A DNA stretch of 64,000 nucleotides from Eggerthellaceae bacterium (GTDB lineage Bacteria > Actinomycetota > Coriobacteriia > Coriobacteriales > Eggerthellaceae): positions 1-64,000 of the forward strand of contig SUUI01000007.1 in NCBI GenBank assembly GCA_015062605.1, given 5' to 3'. Every line of letters begins with the position of its first letter. Within the stretch, counting starts at the first letter, position 1. The position numbers were made by a program, and so were the translations under genes. The notes under the pieces are model-generated. The model had not been told where the DNA came from, made no database searches, and was given only the letters and a program-made list of their open reading frames with translations. Shown in pieces: positions 57,106-64,000 of this stretch.

Positions 57106-58442
57106 CACAATACCCCCAGATACCTATCGTGTTCCCATGAAGAAACATGGCGCTGGTACTCGTCCCATTCGGCGCGCTTCGCTTTAACTAAGAAGTCGTG
57201 GATATGCTCGCCGAGCACTTCGCGCATAAGCTCGCTTTTAGCGAAGATCTCCACTGCCTCCCCCAGTGTTTCGGGAAGGACGGCGATGCCGCGGCTGCGA
57301 AGCTCGTTGCGCGAGAGCTTCTTCAAGCTCGCGTCCTCGTTCGGAGCATCGAGTTCGAGCTCGTCGGAGATGCCTTTGAGGCCTGCTGCGAGCAGGACGG
57401 CGAACGCGAGATACGGATTCGCAGCCGGATCGGGGCTTCGCAGCGCGAAACGGCATGCGATGGGGCTGTTCGGACGGTAACCGGGCACGCGGATGAGCGA
57501 ATCGCGATTATTCATCGACCATGTGACACCGATGGGAGCATCGCCATTCGGAACCAAGCGCTTATACGAATTGACCGTCTGATTCGTTACCAAGCAGTAT
57601 TCGGGTGCATAACGCAAAAGCCCAGCCAAAAAATGCTTTGCGAGCGGGGTCAGATGATAGCCATCAGGATCGTTCTCGTCATAGAACAGGTTCTCGCCTT
57701 CTAAGTCGAGCAGGCTCATGTGCACATGCATGCCATTGCCCGGTTGATCTTCCATAGGCTTGGGCATAAACGACGCATACACGCCATGCTTGTCGGCAAC
57801 TTCCTTCACAACGAGCTTGTAAGTCATGACCGCGTCCGCCATGGAAAGAGCATCGCAGAAGCGCAGATCGATCTCGTGTTGGCTCGGTCCGCTTTCGTGA
57901 TGGGAATACTCGACGGGAATGCCCATCTTTTCAAGGGTCAATACCGTATCACGGCGCAAATCGCTCGCATAATCCAAACTCGTCAGATCGAAATAACCGC
58001 CTTGGTCGAGCACCTCCGTGCCGTTGGGATCCTTGAAATAGAAGTACTCGAGCTCCGGACCGACGTTGAATGAATAGCCCATATCCAAGGCGCGCTTGCA
58101 GATCTTATCGAGTACCCAGCGCGGATCGCCCGCCGCATGCTCGCCATCAGGCGTCTTGATCGTGCAGTACATACGTGCAACCGCATTCGAAGCCGGTCTC
58201 CATGGGAGGACCTGGAACGTCGAGGGGTCAGGGAAGGCAAGCATGTCGGAATTCGAATCGGTGCTGAATCCGGCGACGCACGTTCCGTCGAAGCCCATCC
58301 CCTCTTCGAATGCCCAATCGAGCTCCGAGGGGATGACGGCAAACGACTTGATTGCGCCGAGCGTATCAGTGAACCAGAACCGCACGAAGTGCACATCGCG
58401 GCTCTCGATGGTCTTAAGCACAAAGTCCTGTTCGGGGTTCAT
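57105..58442 (-). CDS. glnA: Glutamine synthetase, type I
   Basis: ATP-dependent ammonia assimilation into glutamine. The 445 residues contain the beta-grasp N-terminus (VHFVRFWFTDTLGAIKSFAV), FDGTCVAGF, the FNVGPELEYFYF metal site, GNGMHVHMSL, the NSYKRLVPNGDAP nucleotide region and RVPGYRPNSP with the active-site Arg. The length matches the short GSI-alpha group, and no adenylylation Tyr motif (NLYDLP type) is visible. The ATG at 58442 has GAGGAAGG upstream; earlier in-frame codons are noncoding leader. It leads the glnA-regulator-polA unit and is divergent from the surface-polymer genes. Confidence 0.96.
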   Translation of the reverse strand: MNPEQDFVLKTIESRDVHFVRFWFTDTLGAIKSFAVIPSELDWAFEEGMGFDGTCVAGFSTDSNSDMLAFPDPSTFQVLPWRPASNAVARMYCTIKTPDGEHAAGDPRWVLDKICKRALDMGYSFNVGPELEYFYFKDPNGTEVLDQGGYFDLTSLDYASDLRRDTVLTLEKMGIPVEYSHHESGPSQHEIDLRFCDALSMADAVMTYKLVVKEVADKHGVYASFMPKPMEDQPGNGMHVHMSLLDLEGENLFYDENDPDGYHLTPLAKHFLAGLLRYAPEYCLVTNQTVNSYKRLVPNGDAPIGVTWSMNNRDSLIRVPGYRPNSPIACRFALRSPDPAANPYLAFAVLLAAGLKGISDELELDAPNEDASLKKLSRNELRSRGIAVLPETLGEAVEIFAKSELMREVLGEHIHDFLVKAKRAEWDEYQRHVSSWEHDRYLGVL

Positions 58443-58510
58443 GAGAACACCTTCCTCGTTAGAAAAAGCAGAAAACGACACAAAAGAACACGGAGTTTTT
58501 CCAAAAGAAT

Positions 58511-58516
58511 ATTGTA
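58511..58516 (-). promoter_or_regulatory. Candidate -10 for glnA
   Basis: TACAAT lies on the minus strand about 70 bases before the glnA ATG. The -35 at 17 bases (CTCACA) is weak, as expected for an activator-dependent promoter. A 12-base palindrome is centred about 60 bases upstream of the likely start site. Confidence 0.4.
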
Positions 58517-58561
58517 CCGTATCCTGTGCGATGTGTGAGATAAACCCTTCGACGTGCAATT

Positions 58562-58573
58562 ATTCACGTGAAT
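58562..58573. promoter_or_regulatory. 12-bp palindrome, possible operator
   Basis: ATTCACGTGAAT is a perfect inverted repeat in the glnA/glycosyltransferase divergent gap. It lies inside the spacer of the candidate plus-strand promoter and about 60 bases upstream of the likely glnA start, so one bound protein could affect both directions. Confidence 0.35.
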
Positions 58574-58577
58574 GCCG

Positions 58578-58583
58578 TATACT
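58578..58583 (+). promoter_or_regulatory. Candidate -10 for surface-polymer genes
   Basis: TATACT lies 66 bases before the first glycosyltransferase-like gene. The -35 at 17 bases (TGCAAT) is poor. Confidence 0.35.
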
Positions 58584-58649
58584 TCTATCGGCGTAAATAC
58601 CCTATGAATCAAAGCTCTTGCGCCGCCGTCCAGAAAGGAATCGCCACCT

Positions 58650-59657
58650 ATGTCGTTTGCGAAAAAGGCATTCAAGGCAATCGATAAGAACCCGATCGGC
58701 CATAAGCTCGCCGTCGCGCGACGCGGCGCACTCGATGCTTTAGCTGATCCTTCGGTCGTGACCAAGGCGCCCTATCGATTCATAGACAGGAGCCACGGGT
58801 CCGAATCGATGTGCATGATCCTCGCGGGCTACAAGCCCACGCTTTGGAATGATGTCTTCGCCCGCTTGGCAGCATCGCTGCCAAGCGGTTTCGATGTATG
58901 CGTGCTTTCGAGCGGATTGTTCGACGAGCGCCTCGACAGAATAGCAGAGGAGCATGGTTGGTCGTACCTGTCAACCGAAGTCAACCAGCTTGCGAATATT
59001 CAGAACAAGGCCATCGAACTCCATCCGAGCGCAACTTGGATATACAAAGTCGACGAGGATATCTTCGTCACCGACGGGCTCTTCAATGGTCTGCGCGAAG
59101 GCTTAGAGCGGGTAAGCGAGACAACATGTTGGCGCCCTGCATTCGCGGCGCCTTTGCTCAATGTGAATACATATACGAGCATCCGGCTCCTCGAGCTTGT
59201 AGGGCTTACCGAGGACTTCCAAGCTCAAGGGCTCTGCGAAGTGGCATACACGGACGGCATCACCCATAACATCGGTCTGCTCGAAGACCCGCGAGTCTCT
59301 AAGTACATGTGGGGAGAAAGCCAAGAAGTGCTCGCGGATATCGATGTGCTCGCCAGAGCATTGGCCCTGCAGCCGTTCTCCTTTTCGCTGTGCCCAGGAC
59401 GTTTCAGCATCGGCGTCATCCTGTTTTCACGTGCGACGTGGGAAGCCTTCGACCACTTCCCCGTAAACAGCCGCAAAAACGGTTTGGGCGATGACGAGGA
59501 GCACGTTGCCACGTTCGCATGCCTTACGGGCCATCCCATCCTCGTCTGTGAGAACCTGCTTGCCGGCCATCTCGGATATGGTCCGCAAACCGAAGACATG
59601 CTCGCCTATCACGAAGCGCATCCCGATGTATTCGCATTCAAGGGAGACATGAGATGA
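58650..59657 (+). CDS. Glycosyltransferase-like protein
   Basis: A 335-residue soluble protein not recognised with certainty. Residues 50-170 resemble a nucleotide-sugar-binding fold (CMILAGYKPTLWNDVF; FDVCVLSSGLFDERLD) and contain YKVDEDIFVTDG, an acidic DED of the metal-binding DxD kind, near residue 131. A later FSIGVILFSRATWEAFDHF and GLGDDEEHVA segment fits a GT-A acceptor region. There is no signal peptide or membrane helix. AAAGGA lies ten bases before the ATG. It overlaps the DUF4422 gene by 4 bases (ATGA), so they act together. Confidence 0.6.
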   Translation: MSFAKKAFKAIDKNPIGHKLAVARRGALDALADPSVVTKAPYRFIDRSHGSESMCMILAGYKPTLWNDVFARLAASLPSGFDVCVLSSGLFDERLDRIAEEHGWSYLSTEVNQLANIQNKAIELHPSATWIYKVDEDIFVTDGLFNGLREGLERVSETTCWRPAFAAPLLNVNTYTSIRLLELVGLTEDFQAQGLCEVAYTDGITHNIGLLEDPRVSKYMWGESQEVLADIDVLARALALQPFSFSLCPGRFSIGVILFSRATWEAFDHFPVNSRKNGLGDDEEHVATFACLTGHPILVCENLLAGHLGYGPQTEDMLAYHEAHPDVFAFKGDMR

Positions 59658-60697
59658 TCAACATCGTCGAAAAGCTTAGAAACGTCGCATCGCAGGCGAG
59701 CAAATCCGACGGGGATGCCGTCATCGAGGGCGATGTGCCCGCCGTCATCATAGCGGTCTCATGTCATAAGCCCACGTCGATTCCCAAGGCAGGGGCATAT
59801 CTGCCCATCCATGTCGGTGCAGCACTCGCGCAGGAGCCGATCGCCTCAATGCAACCCGACGACGAAGGCGACAACATCTCTGCGACCAACCCCCGTTTCT
59901 GCGAGCTCACCGCGCAGTATTGGGCATGGAAGCATGTCGAAGCCGAATATGTCGGACTCTGCCACTATCGCCGCTACTTCTGCTTTGACAGCCTCGACCA
60001 CGAAATGAACGATCACGCTCAAATCGAAGTGAGCGACCTGACACCTGAAACCGCACGCGAATACCGCCTCGACGACGATGTGCTGATCTCCCAGACGGTG
60101 CAGCAATACGACATGATCATCCCCAAAGAGTGGGACATCCGCGGAGTGTATACGCCTAAGGGACCGAAACGCTCCGTTGCGAAGCACATGATCGCCTATG
60201 GTCTTGTCACGAAGAAGCTCCTTAAAGCACTTGACAAGGCAGTCGCGAAGCGACAGCGCGCATATCGCAGGGATCTCAACGACTACCTTAGCGGGTCAAC
60301 CTATATCGGATACAACTGCTTCATCGCGCGCCGCGACCTGTTCGACAAGCTCTGCGATTTCGAGTTCGATGTCCTGGACGCCTTAGATGAGAGCTTCGAT
60401 TTCTCGAACGACCCCAAAAACGGCGAACGCGTCTTCGGTTATCTCGGCGAAATCCTCTTCAGCGCGTTCGTTGTGCACCTTGCACGCGAAGGCAAGGCGA
60501 ATATCGGAGAGTTCCCACTTGTTTTCTTCGAATACACCTACGGAGAAGAGGAGCTCGCCGCACTCTTGGAGAAGGGGCCGATCGTCCACGAGAGGGGTGA
60601 TCCAGGCGCCATCGCCCGCGCGAAGGAGCGCCTGCTCCCCTACGGCAGCAGGCGACGCGCAGCGGCCAATACCGTGCGCGGCCTCTTCCGAAGATAG
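59654..60697 (+). CDS. DUF4422 glycosyltransferase
   Basis: A 347-residue protein with the DUF4422 signature region: VIIAVSCHKP near the start, then SATNPRFCELTAQYWAWKH and YVGLCHYRRYFCFD near residues 80-115. DUF4422 members are GT-A-like transferases in capsule and surface polysaccharide clusters, such as UDP-galactopyranose transferases. The exact sugar is unknown. The C-terminal RRRAAANTVRGLFRR is basic and may touch the membrane. It is translationally coupled to the gene before it. Confidence 0.85.
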   Translation: MINIVEKLRNVASQASKSDGDAVIEGDVPAVIIAVSCHKPTSIPKAGAYLPIHVGAALAQEPIASMQPDDEGDNISATNPRFCELTAQYWAWKHVEAEYVGLCHYRRYFCFDSLDHEMNDHAQIEVSDLTPETAREYRLDDDVLISQTVQQYDMIIPKEWDIRGVYTPKGPKRSVAKHMIAYGLVTKKLLKALDKAVAKRQRAYRRDLNDYLSGSTYIGYNCFIARRDLFDKLCDFEFDVLDALDESFDFSNDPKNGERVFGYLGEILFSAFVVHLAREGKANIGEFPLVFFEYTYGEEELAALLEKGPIVHERGDPGAIARAKERLLPYGSRRRAAANTVRGLFRR

Positions 60698-60720
60698 GGT
60701 ATCGGGGCGAACCAAGCGGA

Positions 60721-62829
60721 ATGGTTCAGATCGATCGAAAAGAGGGTTTCGGTTTCATCGCAAGGCGTTGCGTCATAGCCGCCTATGACGCGTTTTCTCT
60801 GTTGGCAGTCTCCGCCATCATCGCACTCGGCATCCCTGAGAACGCGTATGCCTACGTCGATCCCTCTGTCATGACCTACACGATCCAAGCGCTCGCCGGC
60901 GTCGCCGTCGCACTCGGAGCGGTCGCTGGCGTCGCCTTCCGAAGGACGAGAAGAGTGCTGTTTAATCTGCTGCGAATCGACGAGAACGCCGGCAAGACAG
61001 TTGAGAGAAAGGTGTTTCGCATCGCAGAAGGCGACGTTAGGGCACATGCCGTTGCAGATAGGCAAGCGAAAAGGATGATCGCCTCGATGACGAAAACCGG
61101 CCAAAGCGAGCTTTCTTGGAAATCGCGGTTCTTGTTCGCGCTCATCGCTTCGGGTTTCTTCACGTTCACGTTCTTCGTCGCGTCCCCATATGAACTGATC
61201 GGCGGAGGGTCGGACAGCCTCATGTTCGGCCTTTCCGAAACATGGAGGCCCTTTGCTGTAGCAGGCATCATCATATGGATCGCACTTGCCGTCATCATCT
61301 CGCTTCTCAAGGGCAAAGCGTTCAACATCTCCGTCGCCTCGGTCATCGGATTCGGATTATTGTGCTATCTGCAGGCTCTTTTCGGGAACGGATCGCTCCC
61401 CTCCGCCGATGGCGCCGAGGTCGCGTGGGACAACTTCAGTACGACGACGATCATCAACGGCATCTTATGGCTTCTGGGCATCGTTGCACTTGCCATTTTC
61501 CTTTGGAAAAAACCGACGCTGTGTCGAAACGCCCTGTGCGTCTTGGCTGTGTGCGTGGCAATCGTCGAGGCTGTTGGCGTAGGGAGCCTTTTCCTCGATC
61601 CGGTCGTCATGGCAAAGTCTGCCAACGATTCGGAAGTGCATGTAACCGAGGATGGCCTCTTTGATATTTCCGATAAGGAAAACGTCGTTCTGTTCCTCCT
61701 TGATTGGTACGACAACGCAACGCTTAATTACCTGTACGACACGAATCCGAACATGCTCGATGAGATGACAGGGTTCACCTATTACAAAGATGTATCGGGT
61801 TCGATCGCACCGACCAGATACGCCGTCCCATGGATCTTAACCGCTCAGATGATCCAGCATGACGAGCTCTATTCCCATTACCTTTCAACCATTTACGATC
61901 GCTCGACCTTCCTCGATGACCTGAAGGCAACCGGATACTCGATAGGCATCTACACTGACACATTCGGCGCAACGAAGGCAGAGGTTTCACGCGGCATCGA
62001 ATACACCTCCGAACGCGCCTTCAACATAAAGCCCATCGAGACAATCGGCTTAGACGTCCCGGCTGCTTTGCTGGTCATGTACAAAGCGTCTTGCTATCGG
62101 AATCTACCGTGGGTAGCAAAACCGGCCTTCTGGTTCTATACAGACCAGATCAACCAGGCCATGGCGCAGAAGAACGAGCCGGGCACGAATCCAGCTAATA
62201 CGCCCTATATCATGGACGATGCAGGCTATTACGCAAAGCTCAAGCAGACCCGCCTGAAGATCAACGATGATGACACTGGATCCTTCCGCATCATCCACCT
62301 CATGGGAATCCATGAACCATTCAACCTTGACGAGAATGGCGAAGCGCTACCCGAGGGAACGATGAGCAACGAATACCGCCAAGGTCTCGGCGTCATGAAG
62401 ATGGTTTCTGAATATATCCATCAGCTAAAGGAGCTGGGCGTTTACGAAAAGACGACCATCATCATTTCCTGCGACCATGGCACATGGATCTGGGACGAGG
62501 TGCCACTTGCAGTGCCGAACAGCCCCATCATGCTCGTCAAACCTGCTGGCGCTGGGGACCAAGACGGTCCTGCTAAGCTCTCATATGCCCCCATCAGCCA
62601 ATACGATCTGCACGCGAGCATCATGAAGGCTATCACAGGAGACGGCTCCAAGTACGGCACTGCCTTCGATGAGGTCGACGAAGATGCGCATCGCGTGCGC
62701 ATGTATATCCACCCCACAATCGACGTTCCGCCCGACGACACGGATTTCATCGAGTATGAAATCGATGGATACACACTCGATTTCAGCAATTGGCATACAA
62801 CCGGCAAGGTCTGGAGCTGCTTCGAATAG
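60721..62829 (+). CDS. Polytopic membrane protein with sulfatase-fold domain
   Basis: A 702-residue protein. The first 295 residues contain about seven hydrophobic helices, two of them flanking a YAYVDPSVMTYTIQALAG segment followed by an RRTRR stop. The rest (about 310-702) is an extracytoplasmic alkaline-phosphatase-superfamily domain: FLLDWYDN with a likely metal ligand Asp328, SIAPTRYAVPW where the nucleophile is expected (Ser361/Thr365), HLMGIHEP, and SCDHGTW (Asp585-His586). This architecture resembles LtaS/EptA-type transferases of phosphoglycerol or phosphoethanolamine, but the nucleophile assignment is uncertain. The ribosome site is weak, so the start could be slightly later. It lies 23 bases after the DUF4422 gene. 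Confidence 0.75.
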   Translation: MVQIDRKEGFGFIARRCVIAAYDAFSLLAVSAIIALGIPENAYAYVDPSVMTYTIQALAGVAVALGAVAGVAFRRTRRVLFNLLRIDENAGKTVERKVFRIAEGDVRAHAVADRQAKRMIASMTKTGQSELSWKSRFLFALIASGFFTFTFFVASPYELIGGGSDSLMFGLSETWRPFAVAGIIIWIALAVIISLLKGKAFNISVASVIGFGLLCYLQALFGNGSLPSADGAEVAWDNFSTTTIINGILWLLGIVALAIFLWKKPTLCRNALCVLAVCVAIVEAVGVGSLFLDPVVMAKSANDSEVHVTEDGLFDISDKENVVLFLLDWYDNATLNYLYDTNPNMLDEMTGFTYYKDVSGSIAPTRYAVPWILTAQMIQHDELYSHYLSTIYDRSTFLDDLKATGYSIGIYTDTFGATKAEVSRGIEYTSERAFNIKPIETIGLDVPAALLVMYKASCYRNLPWVAKPAFWFYTDQINQAMAQKNEPGTNPANTPYIMDDAGYYAKLKQTRLKINDDDTGSFRIIHLMGIHEPFNLDENGEALPEGTMSNEYRQGLGVMKMVSEYIHQLKELGVYEKTTIIISCDHGTWIWDEVPLAVPNSPIMLVKPAGAGDQDGPAKLSYAPISQYDLHASIMKAITGDGSKYGTAFDEVDEDAHRVRMYIHPTIDVPPDDTDFIEYEIDGYTLDFSNWHTTGKVWSCFE

Positions 62830-62952
62830 GGAATCGAAGAAGCGGGCGATCGCATCCTGCACATTGTCCCTTTGCCTTGGATAAATACGTCTCTAACCTT
62901 GCATATTTCATGCACTTCGCCTGCATATTCATTTATGCGTATCGAATGGTAG

Positions 62953-62958
62953 TAAAAT
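62953..62958 (+). promoter_or_regulatory. Candidate -10 before the YidC-like fusion
   Basis: TAAAAT in the 170-base gap, about 40 bases before the ATG, with no good -35 (TTCATT at 19 bases). The rest of the gap shows no terminator or other signal. Confidence 0.35.
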
Positions 62959-62999
62959 GAAAAGTCGGATTTTAAACGACGTAGAAGGATTATTCACTG

Positions 63000-64000
63000 A
63001 TGCTTGAAGCAATAGCCAGCGTTCTGTCGCTGATTGTCCAACCCTGTTACGACCTTACGGGCAATTGGTGGATCGCCATCCTCCTGTTCACGCTCATCAC
63101 CAAAGTCATCTTGATGCCCATGGCGCTCTGGTGCCAGAAAAACGCCATCGTCATGGTGCAGCTCATGCCGGATTTGTTCCGTATCAAAATCAAGTATTTC
63201 GGTGATAGCGAGACGATTGGCGAAAAGCAAAACGCACTGTACAAGGAAAAGCACTATCACCCCCTTTTGAGCCTCGTTCCACTCGCCGTTCAAATCATCA
63301 TCCTGTTCGGTTTGGTTGATGTAATCCACTCCATTACCGACAACGGCGCCCCCGGAACCGAATTCTTGGGCCTCATCCCCATCACCGATGGCGGCATTTC
63401 GTGGATTATGCCTATCCTTGCGGGTCTTTCCGCTGTGCTCATGGGATTCGCGCAGAACCGCATCAACCCGCTTCAACGTGAGCAAACCCGCGCGGAGAAG
63501 AACCTCACTAACGGCCTCTCGATTGCGCTCTCGTTCTTCTTGGGCATCTTCGTTGCGGCTGGCATGGCCTTCTACTGGATTTGCTCGAACCTAAGCGCCA
63601 TCCTCGTCCAAGTCCTTTGCAATATCATCATCAAGCCGAAGAAATACATCGATTACGAGGATTTGGAAGCATCGCGTAAGGAATTCGAGGCACTCAACGC
63701 CCTCGATGCCGAGCGCAAGACGAAATGGTACCAGCGCGACCCGCTTGCGAAACGCGAGAAGGCCGACTACAAGCGCTTCATGAATATCGTCAACAAGCAC
63801 ATCGTGTTCTATTCAGAAGGGAGCGGCTTCTTCAAGTATTTCAAAGGAGCCATCCGCTACCTGCTCGCGAACTCCAACACCGTCATCCATTACGTCACCA
63901 ATGACCCGAACGATCAGGTGTTTGAACTCTCCAAGACCAACCCGCGCATCATCCCCTATTACATCGGCGAGAAGCGCGCTATCACCTTGATGATGAAGAT
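63000..64000 (+). CDS. YidC/Oxa1-like domain fused to CDP-glycerol glycerophosphotransferase-like domain (partial)
   Basis: The frame is open from the ATG (AGAAGGA ten bases upstream) to the window edge, 333 codons with no stop. Residues 1-213 match the YidC/Oxa1 core: five hydrophobic helices (about 5-17, 22-44, 89-111, 133-152, 173-213), a GNWWIAILLFTLITKVILMP helix with Lys35 where insertases have the groove Arg, a charged hairpin with VQLMPDLFRIKIKYFGDSE, and HPLLSLVPLAVQI. Residues 214-260 are a charged linker. From residue 268 HIVFYSEGSGFFKY, AIRYLLANSNTVIHYVTNDP and IIPYYIGEKRAITLMMK resemble the start of TagB/TagF-like CDP-glycerol transferases. The 3' end is missing. Confidence 0.75.
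   Translation, partial: MLEAIASVLSLIVQPCYDLTGNWWIAILLFTLITKVILMPMALWCQKNAIVMVQLMPDLFRIKIKYFGDSETIGEKQNALYKEKHYHPLLSLVPLAVQIIILFGLVDVIHSITDNGAPGTEFLGLIPITDGGISWIMPILAGLSAVLMGFAQNRINPLQREQTRAEKNLTNGLSIALSFFLGIFVAAGMAFYWICSNLSAILVQVLCNIIIKPKKYIDYEDLEASRKEFEALNALDAERKTKWYQRDPLAKREKADYKRFMNIVNKHIVFYSEGSGFFKYFKGAIRYLLANSNTVIHYVTNDPNDQVFELSKTNPRIIPYYIGEKRAITLMMK

Overview
The window is ordinary chromosomal DNA of a mid-GC (roughly 55%) bacterium, almost certainly an actinobacterium of the class Coriobacteriia (Eggerthella/Slackia-like). It pairs an actinobacterial order (coaD, a SepIVA-like coiled-coil gene, DUF177, rpmF) with genes more typical of Firmicutes (glyQ+glyS, khpA, Asp23 with a DhaL/DegV-type kinase, GSI-type glnA). 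This placement is inference from gene content and protein style; no rRNA or tRNA gene is present. No gene-free stretch exceeds 300 bases (the longest is about 275, between plsX and rpmF).

From 33 to 58442 nearly everything is on the minus strand, so operons read from high to low coordinates. The groups are: glnA - atypical response regulator - polA; rplU-rpmA, with a strong promoter and a strong terminator; obgE-proB-proA-nadD-yqeK-rsfS; tig-clpP-clpX-valS; a membrane zinc-ribbon gene, thrS, trxA, prfA, prmC; serC-ilvB-ilvN-DUF512-der-plsY; rpe-cysteine desulfurase-Nif3-zinc-ribbon coiled coil; asp23-fakA-recG-rsmD-coaD; sepIVA-like-DUF177-rpmF, ending at a clear terminator; plsX-rnc-smc-ftsY-ffh; rpsP-khpA-rimM-trmD-lepB, with its own promoter; and glyQ-glyS-ppdK. 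Many junctions overlap by 1 to 4 bases (ATGA or TGATG), which points to translational coupling. Two plus-strand genes interrupt the run: rpmB, and an MGMT-like gene that lacks the catalytic cysteine.

At 58.5 kb transcription switches to the plus strand. The remaining genes form a cell-surface polymer locus: an unrecognised glycosyltransferase-like protein, a DUF4422 glycosyltransferase, a polytopic membrane protein with an alkaline-phosphatase/sulfatase-fold domain, and a gene cut by the window edge. That last gene starts as a YidC/Oxa1-type five-helix membrane domain and continues into what looks like a CDP-glycerol glycerophosphotransferase domain. This fusion is the most unusual thing in the window.

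Other points to check are the orphan response-regulator-like protein with Glu at the phospho-acceptor position next to glnA, the Val-for-Cys MGMT homologue, the RNase III with a long Ala/Lys/Glu repeat tail, and strong T-less stem-loops between operon genes.
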